DNA from: Promethearchaeota archaeon | GTDB lineage: Archaea > Asgardarchaeota > Lokiarchaeia > Sigynarchaeales > SOKP01 | DNA: 18,503 bases | Direction of reading: 5' to 3' | Assembly (NCBI GenBank): GCA_004524515.1 | Contig: SDNV01000051.1 | Location: 1-18,503, forward strand | In this document: piece after piece, positions 7,751 to 15,794 of the stretch | Layout of the letters: each line of letters opens with the position of its first letter | Position numbering within the stretch: position 1 is the stretch's first letter | Translations under genes and position numbers: made by a program | The notes under the pieces: generated by a model | Told to the model about the DNA's origin: nothing | Databases searched by the model: none | What the model saw: only the letters and a program-made list of their open reading frames with translations

Positions 7751-8677
7751 ATGCTAGAAACAAATATTTCTGGTTTAAAACTAAAATCTCCTATAATTTT
7801 AGCTTCGGGAATTTTAGGAGTATCTTTTTCTTCGATGAAGAGGGTAATTGATGCCGGAGCTGGGGCTGTTACTACCAAATCAATCGGTCCAAAATCAAGA
7901 AAGGGATACAAAAATCCTTCCATAATTGAAGTGTATCCGGGGACCTTTATGAATAGTGTGGGATTAGGAAACCCTGGAATCGATGAGTTTATATTAGAAA
8001 TAAAAAAAATCAAACAATACAACATACCCTTGATAGTGAGTGTTTTTGGTGAAACAAATAAAACTTATCTCGATGTTGCAACTAAGGCACAAGAAGCGGG
8101 AGCCGATGCTATAGAAATCAATATTTCCTGCCCTCATGCTGAAGTTTCTTCCATTGGTATTGATAAAGAATTAACATATAAGATAGTAAAGTTTCTAAAA
8201 AAGAATTTAACTGTACCTTTATTAGTGAAAATGAATCCAAATGTAACAAATTTGTGTGAAATTGCGTTAGCAGCCGAAAAAGGAGGTGCTGATGGGATAG
8301 TTGCCATAAATACATTAGCTGCGATGAAGATAGATGTAAAAACTAAAAGGCCAATATTGTCACATGGAAGTGGGGGGCTCTCGGGAAAAGCTATCCACCC
8401 GATAGCAATAAAAAAAGTATATGATTTATTTAAATGTGTGAGAATTCCTATAATTGGTTGTGGAGGGATAGATTCTTGGCAAGATGTGGTAGAATTTTTT
8501 TTAGCTGGAGCCTCCGCGGTTCAAATAGGAACTGCGTTATATAAGGGACTTGAGATCATTTCTGAAATTCATAAAGGACTAATTAAATATCTAAAAGAAA
8601 ATGAGTATACCTCAATCAATGATATTAAAGGATTAGCTCATCACTTCAAAACACAAGAGGTGCCCGATTTTGACTGA
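7751..8677 (+). CDS. pyrD: Dihydroorotate dehydrogenase catalytic subunit (class 1B)
   Basis: PyrD oxidises dihydroorotate to orotate, the fourth step of pyrimidine synthesis, in the cytoplasm. The 308-residue protein is a complete FMN-binding TIM barrel. It shows SGILGVSF near the start, TTKSIGPKSRKGYKNP (41-56), MNSVGLGNPG (67-76), the active-site base Cys127 in INISCPHAE (class 1 enzymes use Cys here), and the FMN-phosphate region IIGCGGI ... GASAVQIGTALY. The next gene, pyrK, overlaps by eight bases, which identifies the class 1B heterotetramer that passes electrons to NAD+. The ATG at 7751 follows the TnpB-related gene by only 37 bases, so the element lies directly on the promoter side. 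Confidence 0.96.
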   Translation: MLETNISGLKLKSPIILASGILGVSFSSMKRVIDAGAGAVTTKSIGPKSRKGYKNPSIIEVYPGTFMNSVGLGNPGIDEFILEIKKIKQYNIPLIVSVFGETNKTYLDVATKAQEAGADAIEINISCPHAEVSSIGIDKELTYKIVKFLKKNLTVPLLVKMNPNVTNLCEIALAAEKGGADGIVAINTLAAMKIDVKTKRPILSHGSGGLSGKAIHPIAIKKVYDLFKCVRIPIIGCGGIDSWQDVVEFFLAGASAVQIGTALYKGLEIISEIHKGLIKYLKENEYTSINDIKGLAHHFKTQEVPDFD

Positions 8678-9524
8678 AAATATCATAAGAACCGTTAAAG
8701 TTCGAAATATTAGATACGAATGCGAGGGCGTAAAAACTTTAACTTTTAATATAAAAAATGGATGTTATGAAAATTATATCCCTCCTAAACCAGGACAATT
8801 TGTGATGATATGGGTTCCTGGGATAGATGAAGTTCCTATGTCTCTATCTGGTTATGATGATAATGGAAATTGGTCTATTACAGTAAAAAATGTTGGAGAA
8901 TGCACCTCTGCCATTCACAATCTAAAGATTGGAGATTATATAGGTGTAAGAGGACCATTTGGGAACTCTTTTCCATTACCCTCCCATAAAAATAAAAAAA
9001 TCTTTTTGATTGGAGGAGGGATTGGAGTGGCAGCATTAAAAGCGCTTTCAAAAGAACTGATTCATAAGGGTATCACATTTGTAATTATCGAGGGAGCTAA
9101 AATCGATAAAGATTTGATGTATAGGGATGAATTTCAAGTTTATAACGAGGATTTTGCGGAATTCCATTATTGCACGGATGATGGAAGTTATGGGAACAAA
9201 GGATTTGCTTCAGAAATTTTTGAGCGTTTATTAGAAGAAGAAAATATTGATAATTTTTCCAACTATGTCGTGTATGCTTGTGGTCCAGAGATAATGCTCT
9301 ATAAAGTATTCCAAATATGTGAAAGAAATCAAATTGAATATTTCGCAAGTCTTGAAAGAATCATGAGATGTGGTTCGGGATTATGTGGATTGTGTGCCAT
9401 GGATCCTTTAGGACTTTTAGTGTGTAAAGATGGACCAATTTTTGGCTCAGAAGTTTTAAGAGAATTAGAAGATTTTGGTAAATTTAAAAGAGACTTTAGC
9501 GGTAAAAAAATCCCTATAGATTAG
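8670..9524 (+). CDS. pyrK: Dihydroorotate dehydrogenase electron-transfer subunit
   Basis: PyrK carries FAD and a [2Fe-2S] cluster and passes electrons from PyrD's FMN to NAD+. In the 284-residue protein, the FAD-binding barrel holds PMSLSG (56-61) and GDYIGVRGPFGNSF. The nucleotide domain has the GGGIGVAAL loop (115-123) and CGPEIML (204-210). The C-terminal cluster motif has Cys234, Cys239, Cys242 and Cys252 (CGSGLCGLC then VCKDGPIF). All four ligands are present, so it should be active. It starts at TTG 8670 inside the last codons of pyrD, an eight-base overlap that implies coupled translation; the next in-frame Met comes only at residue 46, inside the barrel. It ends about 36 bases before the convergent macro-domain gene, with a T6 run between. 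Confidence 0.95.
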   Translation: MTENIIRTVKVRNIRYECEGVKTLTFNIKNGCYENYIPPKPGQFVMIWVPGIDEVPMSLSGYDDNGNWSITVKNVGECTSAIHNLKIGDYIGVRGPFGNSFPLPSHKNKKIFLIGGGIGVAALKALSKELIHKGITFVIIEGAKIDKDLMYRDEFQVYNEDFAEFHYCTDDGSYGNKGFASEIFERLLEEENIDNFSNYVVYACGPEIMLYKVFQICERNQIEYFASLERIMRCGSGLCGLCAMDPLGLLVCKDGPIFGSEVLRELEDFGKFKRDFSGKKIPID

Positions 9525-9556
9525 CATTCAGTTAAATAAGCTTTCTTTTATTATGA

Positions 9557-9562
9557 TTTTTT
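9557..9562 (+). terminator. T-run terminator candidate after pyrK
   Basis: A T6 run preceded by a pyrimidine-rich stretch (CTTTCTTTTATT at 9541-9552) lies about 33 bases after the pyrK stop. Archaeal RNA polymerase can terminate at such U-runs without a hairpin. It touches the stop codon of the convergent gene. Confidence 0.3.
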
Positions 9563-10190
9563 AGCTTTCGAACTGCAAATCAGTAGTTTTAGTCCTATAT
9601 AATAACTGGTGATTTTTCTGAGCCTCATACCAAGATTTTGGAAATTCATAATTCTCATAAAAATAATCATCCACAGCTCTTTTCATTTGTAAAGCACATA
9701 TTTCATACGGTAAACGACCCACTCCCGTGCCCATTCCTGGAATCGCAATCTTTGAAACTTTTTTATTTATTACACTACCATCTGAAAATGTTCCATATTT
9801 GCCTAATATTAAAACCGCCTTCGTGGCCAAATATACATTTACCGACTCTTTTAATATCATAGGAACTCTCATGGTGGGGGAAGAAATGACATAAGGTATC
9901 TTTTTATGATCAGTTTCTATAATTTCTGCTAAGCCTACCAACAACTCACCATGGTGTTTTTTTTTAATTATATCTTGTAAACGCTCTTGTACGTGCCAAC
10001 CGAAAAATTTTGAAATTTGAAGATCCAGACCTCCATCCATAAATCCAAAAGAATTTGCAGGACTTACAATCGCATCACAATCTTCATCAAAGATCGATCC
10101 ATGATGAATAGAAATGGTTAGATCTTCACTAAACCATTTTTCCCAAGAGCGTATCATGTGTTTATTTAAATCACAAAATATTAGCTTCAT
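9561..10190 (-). CDS. Macro domain protein (ADP-ribose-binding or hydrolysing)
   Basis: Macro domains bind ADP-ribose and related nucleotides, and many remove ADP-ribose from proteins or nucleic acids. This 209-residue protein begins MKLIFCDLNK and shows the first ligand loop DAIVSPANSFGFMDGGLD (39-56) and the second Gly-rich loop PGMGTGVGRLP (151-161). It looks closest to the stand-alone macro proteins also common in phages, which start with an MKIIFVDxN-like strand. A hydrolase activity is plausible because of the Asn in SPANSFG and the Gly-rich loops, but the sequence alone does not prove it. The gene stands alone on the minus strand between pyrK and a divergent oxidoreductase gene. A TATAAATA (complement of 10205-10212) lies only about 18 bases before the ATG, suggesting a leaderless transcript or a slightly different start. 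Confidence 0.85.
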   Translation of the reverse strand: MKLIFCDLNKHMIRSWEKWFSEDLTISIHHGSIFDEDCDAIVSPANSFGFMDGGLDLQISKFFGWHVQERLQDIIKKKHHGELLVGLAEIIETDHKKIPYVISSPTMRVPMILKESVNVYLATKAVLILGKYGTFSDGSVINKKVSKIAIPGMGTGVGRLPYEICALQMKRAVDDYFYENYEFPKSWYEAQKNHQLLYRTKTTDLQFES

Positions 10191-10256
10191 ACAAGAAAAA
10201 AGAGTATTTATACTATTTTATTTTTAACCTTTACATTTAATTGGAAGTAAGCCATT

Positions 10257-10269
10257 AATTATAATATAT
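10257..10269 (+). promoter_or_regulatory. Candidate TATA box for the flavin oxidoreductase gene
   Basis: ATTATAATATATT lies about 48 bases before the ATG at 10312, predicting a leader of around 20-25 bases that contains a weak GTGGT ribosome-binding site just before the start. Confidence 0.4.
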
Positions 10270-10311
10270 TAGTATTCAATTAATGAACCGTAGAAACTTA
10301 AAGTGGTAAAT

Positions 10312-11196
10312 ATGAAATGGAAAACAAGTATTACCGAAATGATCGGTTGTCGATATCCTATTATTTTAGGTGCTTTTGCAGGGTATGATAATAAAGATTT
10401 GACTGCTGTCATTAGTAAAGCGGGGGGTGTTGGAATACTTACCGCATCTTCCTATGAAAGTGAAGATGAATTTAGAAAGGCTCTTCAATATATTAAAAAT
10501 AAAACGCCAAATCCATTTGGCATTAATTTTTCCGTGGATATTAATGTAAAACCGGGACATCCATTTTATCAATATTTAGAGATCGCAGAAGAAGAGGGGA
10601 TAAAAACCATAATTACCGCTGCTTTTCGAGCAGAACATTTAGGAATGAAAATTAAAGAAAAAGAAATGATATGGATCCATAAGGCCACTACCATGAAACA
10701 TGCAATATCGGGAGAGAGAATGGGAGCAGATGCTATAATTTTAACTGGACTTGAAGGAGGGGGTTTGAAAAATCCTCAACAAAATACCTTTTTAATTAAT
10801 TTAGTTAATCTAAAAAAGTATTTGAAAAAACCTGTTATTGCCTCTGGGGGAATATGCGACGGAAAGGGGATGCTAGCTGCTTTAATCTTAGGTGCACAAG
10901 CAGTTCATATGTGTACAGCCTTCCTTTCCACAATTGAAAGTCCAATTCCTGAAGTATGGAAAAAACAAATCTTAAATGCCAATTGCTTTGATCCCGCTTT
11001 TATGCAGAGAGTATTACATTTCAAAGCCAACAAACCTCAATATACTGATAAATCTATGGCAATTCCCCATACTTCTAAAATGATTTCTGCTGAGGAATTA
11101 ATAAATGAAATGATAAAGGAAGCGGAATGGATCTTAAAAAATCTTAATATTCAGGATGAATTGATTGATTTTTCGAAAATGTCAATTAATTTATAA
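10312..11196 (+). CDS. NMO/FabK-family FMN-dependent oxidoreductase
   Basis: This is a TIM-barrel FMN protein of the 2-nitropropane dioxygenase/nitronate monooxygenase superfamily, 294 residues. Evidence is the opening ITEMIGCRYPIILGAFAGY (7-25), the early loop KAGGVGILTAS (36-46), GINFSVD (70-76), GADAIILTGLEGGG (138-151) and the FMN-phosphate motif ASGGICDGKGMLAALILGAQ (177-196). In nitronate monooxygenases and FabK the middle motif normally reads E-A/S-GGH with a catalytic His; here it is LEGGGLKN without the His, so neither activity should be assumed. It could be an enoyl-CoA- or quinone-type reductase. The thiolase next door hints at acyl-CoA metabolism, but a hairpin terminator lies between them. 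The ATG at 10312 is preferred over the GTG at 10303, which overlaps the likely ribosome-binding site. Confidence 0.85.
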   Translation: MKWKTSITEMIGCRYPIILGAFAGYDNKDLTAVISKAGGVGILTASSYESEDEFRKALQYIKNKTPNPFGINFSVDINVKPGHPFYQYLEIAEEEGIKTIITAAFRAEHLGMKIKEKEMIWIHKATTMKHAISGERMGADAIILTGLEGGGLKNPQQNTFLINLVNLKKYLKKPVIASGGICDGKGMLAALILGAQAVHMCTAFLSTIESPIPEVWKKQILNANCFDPAFMQRVLHFKANKPQYTDKSMAIPHTSKMISAEELINEMIKEAEWILKNLNIQDELIDFSKMSINL

Positions 11197-11209
11197 AGAT
11201 TCTTCACAG

Positions 11210-11218
11210 ATATAATAA
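11210..11218 (+). promoter_or_regulatory. Candidate TATA box for the thiolase gene
   Basis: ATATAATAA lies about 65 bases before the first thiolase ATG. Transcription would begin near 11240, at the end of the preceding terminator hairpin, so one short region would end the upstream gene and start the next. Confidence 0.35.
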
Positions 11219-11220
11219 TT

Positions 11221-11244
11221 AAGATTTTTTTGGAAATCTTTTTT
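11221..11244 (+). terminator. Hairpin plus T-run terminator after the flavin oxidoreductase gene
   Basis: AAGATTT (11221-11227) pairs perfectly with AAATCTT (11234-11240) over a six-base loop and runs directly into a T6 stretch (11239-11244). Confidence 0.5.
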
Positions 11245-11278
11245 AAAACTAGATTTTTCATTTTTTATTAACAAAAAG

Positions 11279-12592
11279 ATGGTTTACATGAGGAAATTAA
11301 AAGAATGTGTGGTAGTAGATGCCATCAGGACTCCAGTTGGAAAATCCAGCAGAGCTCAAATGAAAAAACTTGGAGGAGCTTTCCGAGAATGTTCCGCACA
11401 AGATCTATTAGTAACTGTCTTACAACAAATAGTAGAAAGAACCAAAAAGAAATGTCCAGACTTCGATCCAAGTGAAATCGAAGATTGCCATGTAGGATGT
11501 TTATCCCAAATAGGAGAACAAGGGGGTAATATTGGAAGGATTGGAGTAATTATGGCTGGTTTGCCTGTAGAAATCGCAGGTGCCACAGTCGATCGATATT
11601 GTAATGCAGGGCTTCAGGCGATAAACACATGTGCCAATGCAATAAAAGTGGGGGATGGAGATATAATGATAGCAGCAGGGGTAGAGAATATGACTCATTA
11701 TAGTATGGGCATTACTTTTCAAATCGTTACTCAAGTAAAAGATTATCCCGTTATTTGGTCTGAAAAAATGCAGGAGTTCATGAAGATATTTGTACCGCAA
11801 GGAGTATCTGCTGAGATGATTTGTGACCGTTATGGATTTACCCGTGAAAATTTAGACAGATTTGGTGCATGGTCTCACGTGAAAGCAACGAAAGCGATGC
11901 GAAATGAGGATGAATACTATAAACGAGTAATTCCGGTCTCTTACATGAAGAGATATACGGACGAAAATATGAAACCCATCAAGGATGAGGACACAGGCAA
12001 ACAAAAAAGAGAAATGGTGACAGTTACAAAAGATCAAACAGTTCGACCCGCATATTTAGACGAGCCAGAAAAAGCTTGGCAAATGTTAAGTTCCCTTAAA
12101 CCCGTATTCCGTAAAAAGAATGGAAGAGTTACAGCAGGAAATTCCTCGCAAATAGTTGATGGGGCTGCTGCAACCTTATTAATGTCTGAGGAAAAAGCAG
12201 AATCATTAGGATTAAAACCATTAGCACGAGTAGTATCTACTGCTGTTGCAGGAGATGAAGTAACAATTATGTTAACTGCTCCTATACCCGCAAGTAGAAA
12301 AGCTCTCAAACGTGCCGATATAACTATTGACGATCTTGATGTTATAGAACCAAATGAAGCCTTTGCCTCGCCATGTCTAGCTTTCTGTAAAGATCTTGGC
12401 TATGAATTTGATGATCCAAGGCAAAATCCTACTGGCGGTGCGATTTCTATAGGACATCCTATTGGTGCTTCAGGAGTTATCTATTTCACTGAAATGATTC
12501 ATTATTTAAATAACTACAATAAAAGATACGGTCTCCAGATGATGTGTGGTGGGGGAGGCGTAGGTATCGCGACTGTAGTAGAGCGAATTTAA
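11279..12592 (+). CDS. Thiolase (acetyl-CoA C-acyltransferase, FadA-like)
   Basis: A thiolase either condenses two acetyl-CoA or cleaves 3-ketoacyl-CoA. The 437-residue protein has the complete active site of the degradative/biosynthetic thiolase type: nucleophile Cys108 in VDRYCNAGLQ, NEAFA, His393 in SIGHPIGASG and the second Cys423 in MMCGGGGVG. Because all four elements are present, this is not the archaeal SCP2-type thiolase that pairs with an HMG-CoA synthase cassette; it resembles bacterial beta-oxidation thiolases, so transfer from bacteria is possible. Direction and chain length cannot be told from sequence. ATGs at 11279 and 11288 are both possible starts. It seems to be transcribed alone, between a hairpin terminator and a T-rich stretch. 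Confidence 0.95.
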   Translation: MVYMRKLKECVVVDAIRTPVGKSSRAQMKKLGGAFRECSAQDLLVTVLQQIVERTKKKCPDFDPSEIEDCHVGCLSQIGEQGGNIGRIGVIMAGLPVEIAGATVDRYCNAGLQAINTCANAIKVGDGDIMIAAGVENMTHYSMGITFQIVTQVKDYPVIWSEKMQEFMKIFVPQGVSAEMICDRYGFTRENLDRFGAWSHVKATKAMRNEDEYYKRVIPVSYMKRYTDENMKPIKDEDTGKQKREMVTVTKDQTVRPAYLDEPEKAWQMLSSLKPVFRKKNGRVTAGNSSQIVDGAAATLLMSEEKAESLGLKPLARVVSTAVAGDEVTIMLTAPIPASRKALKRADITIDDLDVIEPNEAFASPCLAFCKDLGYEFDDPRQNPTGGAISIGHPIGASGVIYFTEMIHYLNNYNKRYGLQMMCGGGGVGIATVVERI

Positions 12593-12618
12593 GCTATTTA
12601 AGAAAATCTACTAATTTA

Positions 12619-12636
12619 ATTATTTTTTCTTTTTTA
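12619..12636 (+). terminator. T-rich terminator candidate after the thiolase gene
   Basis: Two T6 runs separated by one C (about 12623-12635) lie some 30 bases after the thiolase stop, the usual form of an archaeal U-run terminator. Confidence 0.45.
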
Positions 12637-12674
12637 CTTATTACTATTTTAGTTGGAATCCCAAAATATTTACG

Positions 12675-12682
12675 TTATAAAG
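12675..12682 (+). promoter_or_regulatory. Candidate TATA box for elp3
   Basis: TTATAAAG is about 68 bases before the ATG at 12746, for a leader of about 42 bases. It lies downstream of the alternative TTG start at 12653, which argues against that start. Confidence 0.4.
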
Positions 12683-12745
12683 AATATACATAAATTTAGA
12701 ATACAGAAAATTTCCTCTAATTCTATTTTCCTTAAAAATTGTAAA

Positions 12746-14368
12746 ATGAATGAAACCACTGATCTTGAAATAGAAAAGAAAATTTCACGAGAAATCATCA
12801 CATATTTAATTAAACATCCGAAGACGTCGCGTCAAAAAATTACCAACATAAAAGGCCAAATAGGAAAAAAACATAATTATAATAGGGTAATTAAGAATGC
12901 TACGATATTAAATTTTGCCACTGAAGAAGAAAAACAAATTATTACAAAATTCTTAAAAAGAAGATCCACCAGAACTTTATCTGGAGTTTCGGTTATAGCA
13001 ATTATGACTAAGCCTCTTCCCTGTCCTGGCACCTGTATTTACTGTCCGGGACAAAACTCTCAACCTGGAGAAAAAGTGGCTCAGTCTTACACGGGTCGGG
13101 AACCCGCAGCAATGCGTTCCATCCACAATAATTATGATCCTTATGATCAAGTGCAAAGTAGAATTAGAGATCTGGAAGCGATAGGTCATAAGGTAGACAA
13201 AATTGAACTTATCGTTATGGGAGGAACGATCCTATCAGCTGATCCTAATTATCAAGAAGAATTTATTAAAGGTGCTTTAGAAGGGATAATTGAAAAAAAA
13301 GTTAAAAGTTTAAAAGAAGCAAAACAATGTGCTGAAACTTCAAAGAGAAGAGTTATAGGCATTACCATTGAAACGCGACCTGATTATTGTAAAGAAATCC
13401 ATGTGGATAAAATGTTAAATTATGGGACAACTCGAGTGGAGCTTGGAATCCAAACCATATATGATGAGATTTACCAGTTGGTTAAGAGAGGACATACTAC
13501 ATTAGACAGCATTGAATCCATTCGAATTGCTAAAGATGCGGGATTAAAGATTAATGCTCATATCATGCCAAATTTACCCGGTTCTAATGAATTGAAAGAT
13601 TTAGAATTATTCACCTCCTTATTTACGGATCCAAATTATCGGCCTGACATGTTAAAGATATATCCTTGTTTAGTGATAAAAGGAACAGAATTATATAATT
13701 GGTGGAGGGAGGGTGTATACAAACCCTATTCCAAAGATGATTTAATTAATTTAATTGCAACTGTAAAAAAGGATCTACCTCCTTATGTGAGAATTCAAAG
13801 AATCATGAGAGATATTCCTGCTAATTTAATTGAAGCAGGGTGCAAAAAAAGTAATTTACGCCAACTAATCCAAGAGAGATTAGATAATATGAATGAAAAA
13901 TGCAACTGTATCAGGTGTCGTGAATATGGAATTAGCAAACCCGAAGCTATTATAGATGAAACCTCATTTGATGAAATTAAATTATATCGTTTAGACTATG
14001 AAGCCTCTTCGGGTAATGAGATTTTTCTCTCTTATGAAAATAAAAAAGAGAATTATTTAATAGGATATCTAAGGTTAAGAAAACCTTCTGAATTTGCCCA
14101 TAGACCTGAACTGAATGATGGAAAAACACTTATCGTTAGAGAAATCAAAGTCGTAGGAGAATTAGTGCCAAAAGATCTAAAACCTAAAACTTTTACCCAA
14201 ATTCAACATAGAGGCTATGGAAAATTATTAATGGAAAATGCTGAGAAGATATCTTCTGAAGATTTTAACGCTAAAAAATTAGCGGTGATAAGTGGTATTG
14301 GAGCAAGAGATTGGTTTTATGAATTAGGATATAAACCTGATGGGCCCTATGTTTCTAAGATTATTTAA
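12746..14368 (+). CDS. elp3: Elp3 tRNA uridine(34) acetyltransferase (radical SAM/GNAT)
   Basis: Elp3 adds a carboxymethyl-type group at C5 of wobble uridine 34 in tRNA, using acetyl-CoA and SAM. Archaea have it without the other Elongator subunits. Counted from this ATG, the 540-residue protein has an N-terminal basic tRNA-binding region (1-80), a radical SAM domain with cluster ligands Cys93, Cys97 and Cys100 in CPGTCIYC, then GGTILSADPNYQEEFIKGAL, ETRPDYC and RVELGIQT, a Cys-rich CNCIRC segment, and a C-terminal GNAT domain with the acetyl-CoA loop HRGYGKLLMENAEK (488-501). A TTG at 12653 would add 31 residues with no conserved look and would place a likely TATA box inside the gene, so the ATG is preferred. 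It appears monocistronic and complete. Confidence 0.95.
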   Translation: MNETTDLEIEKKISREIITYLIKHPKTSRQKITNIKGQIGKKHNYNRVIKNATILNFATEEEKQIITKFLKRRSTRTLSGVSVIAIMTKPLPCPGTCIYCPGQNSQPGEKVAQSYTGREPAAMRSIHNNYDPYDQVQSRIRDLEAIGHKVDKIELIVMGGTILSADPNYQEEFIKGALEGIIEKKVKSLKEAKQCAETSKRRVIGITIETRPDYCKEIHVDKMLNYGTTRVELGIQTIYDEIYQLVKRGHTTLDSIESIRIAKDAGLKINAHIMPNLPGSNELKDLELFTSLFTDPNYRPDMLKIYPCLVIKGTELYNWWREGVYKPYSKDDLINLIATVKKDLPPYVRIQRIMRDIPANLIEAGCKKSNLRQLIQERLDNMNEKCNCIRCREYGISKPEAIIDETSFDEIKLYRLDYEASSGNEIFLSYENKKENYLIGYLRLRKPSEFAHRPELNDGKTLIVREIKVVGELVPKDLKPKTFTQIQHRGYGKLLMENAEKISSEDFNAKKLAVISGIGARDWFYELGYKPDGPYVSKII

Positions 14369-14431
14369 TTGTGGATTTTGCCCTTCTCCCCCTTATTAAA
14401 CAATTTTAGGCCCTACAAGCAAGAGTCTCCC

Positions 14432-14449
14432 TTTCAATTGAAATTTTTT
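14432..14449 (+). terminator. Hairpin plus T-run after elp3
   Basis: The palindrome TTTCAATTGAAA (14432-14443) runs straight into T6 (14444-14449), about 65 bases after the elp3 stop. Confidence 0.45.
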
Positions 14450-14631
14450 CTATCTAGAATTGTTCTTGTCACTAACATTATTCCCCTATTTAAATATTGG
14501 TAGTAGGTTTTCTAAAATATATCTTAATAAAAACACCCTCAAAAAAAAGAATATATAAACAAGATTGATATATTTTAGTATTTAGGGTAAAATGTACATC
14601 TCAATATCAAATCTGAAAATATTTAATCATT

Positions 14632-14682
14632 TTAGGATAAAGAACTAAATCTTTTTAAAAGATCTTAACTAGTATATCCTAA
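14632..14682 (+). promoter_or_regulatory. Inverted repeat over the promoter of the unknown gene (candidate operator)
   Basis: TTAGGATA (14632-14639) and TATCCTAA (14675-14682) are perfect inverted copies. Centred between them is a second inverted repeat, ATCTTTT-T-AAAAGAT (about 14649-14663), whose TTTTTAAAAG core is TATA-like and about 45 bases before the ATG at 14703. A protein bound to the outer arms would cover the TATA box. A GGGAG ribosome-binding site follows at about 14689-14693. Operator function is inference. Confidence 0.4.
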
Positions 14683-14702
14683 TAATTTGGGAGTAGTAAA
14701 AA

Positions 14703-15794
14703 ATGCCCTCAAAGAAATATCTATCCAATAAAAAAATATCTCATCAAGCCATTTCCATATCTCCCGCTCTTAAAGAATGGATAAAAAGATATGTGAATGT
14801 TATGCATAATAAATTCCCACATGATGAGAGATATAAAAGTATTTCTGCGTTCTATTGTTATGTCATGGAGAATGTTTTAAATATTTTTGAAAAAGGAAAA
14901 AGTCTTGACGATTTTAATAGAGTTATCGATGGTGAAATCGATGAGTTATATGAAAAATTTGGCTTTAAAGCCATTATTCCCTTTCATGAGTTAGTTTTTA
15001 AGAGTAATAGATATACCGAAATTGACATTTTTTCCATGCTAAATTTTACACTAACCATGCGAAAATATTATATGGATGGTGCAGATCTACACAATTTAGA
15101 AGCTTTCAAATTATCATTAGAAAGAATGAAGACTGCCTGGTTTTCAGATAAATTATTAAAGGATGCCAAAATAGAATTTTATTCTAAAAAGGATAGCAAA
15201 TATCCCTCAGCAATTTTTGAATATTCTGCTAAGAAAGGTTATAGAAATTTACATTTTGAAAATTTAAAGCTTAATGCGGCAGGATTTGGCTTACTCGGAG
15301 CAAAAATTACCGATTTTCTTTATTCTGAACAGGATAATTATGCTCGGTTCGATTTAACCCTTACCGACTTATTTTTTGAAAAGGATATGGCATTAAAAGA
15401 AAGAAAGACTCTTATCGAGCATAATTTAAAGTTCATAATTAATTATAATAGAATTCTTAATGACAAGAATTATTATTTATGGATGAAAATGGCAGAGGAT
15501 AACGATATTATCATAAATTTCATTAATTTTAAAGCGAGGAAGAGATGGGTTGAAAATATTGAAAAAGATTTAAACGAATTCGGAACAAATGAGAAGGGTT
15601 CATTGACTTGGCTAAAATTTTTTGAAAATCTTCATTGGATTAGAATTGAAAATGAAATGGATTTAACCTTTCAAATTCGGCTTTCAAAAGAAGAGAATGA
15701 AGAGGAATACGATTTTCTATTAAATTATCTTTCAAAGTATGGAAAAATTATCCAAGAAAATGGAAGATTTTATTTAGAAGAACGAATAACTTAA
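14703..15794 (+). CDS. Unrecognised protein with a ribbon-helix-helix-like N-terminus
   Basis: I do not recognise this 363-residue protein. No signal peptide or membrane segment is seen. Residues about 15-60 (ISISPALKEWIKRYVNV, then ERYKSISAFYCYVMENVLNI) follow the strand-helix-helix pattern of ribbon-helix-helix DNA-binding domains, longer than usual between the helices. The middle (90-230) is mixed and rich in aromatic and charged residues. The last 130 residues (KERKTLIEHNLKFIINYNRI onward) alternate helix-like and short strand-like stretches, ending in a segment that could be a sensor or winged-helix domain. It is acidic/basic mixed with Lys-rich codon use like its neighbours. An inverted repeat covers its promoter and a perfect palindrome follows its stop, which would suit an autoregulated DNA-binding protein. 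That role is inference; a defence or signalling role is equally open. Confidence 0.6.
   Translation: MPSKKYLSNKKISHQAISISPALKEWIKRYVNVMHNKFPHDERYKSISAFYCYVMENVLNIFEKGKSLDDFNRVIDGEIDELYEKFGFKAIIPFHELVFKSNRYTEIDIFSMLNFTLTMRKYYMDGADLHNLEAFKLSLERMKTAWFSDKLLKDAKIEFYSKKDSKYPSAIFEYSAKKGYRNLHFENLKLNAAGFGLLGAKITDFLYSEQDNYARFDLTLTDLFFEKDMALKERKTLIEHNLKFIINYNRILNDKNYYLWMKMAEDNDIIINFINFKARKRWVENIEKDLNEFGTNEKGSLTWLKFFENLHWIRIENEMDLTFQIRLSKEENEEEYDFLLNYLSKYGKIIQENGRFYLEERIT

Larger units (their letters stand above)
14369..14702. other. Intergenic region between elp3 and the unknown RHH-like gene
   Basis: No gene is seen in these 334 bases. It holds the elp3 terminator hairpin, a strong but distant TATA-like AATATATAAAC (about 14550-14560), three TTAGG-containing sites (TTTTAGG at 14404-14410 and 14630-14636, TTTAGGG at 14581) and the nested inverted repeat next to the downstream gene. 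Confidence 0.5.

Noticed and set aside
7380..7763. 127-residue minus-strand frame opposite the end of the TnpB-related gene
   Set aside because: It mirrors the coding/structured region on the plus strand, lacks a promoter or ribosome-binding site, and its sequence resembles no family I know.
12653..12745. TTG start extending elp3 by 31 residues
   Set aside because: The added residues look unconserved and a good TATA box (12675-12682) lies inside them.
14040..14702. Possible tRNA or CRISPR repeats near the elp3 terminator
   Set aside because: No cloverleaf-like arms or T-loop motif is seen, and the short TTAGG sites are irregularly spaced, unlike a CRISPR array.
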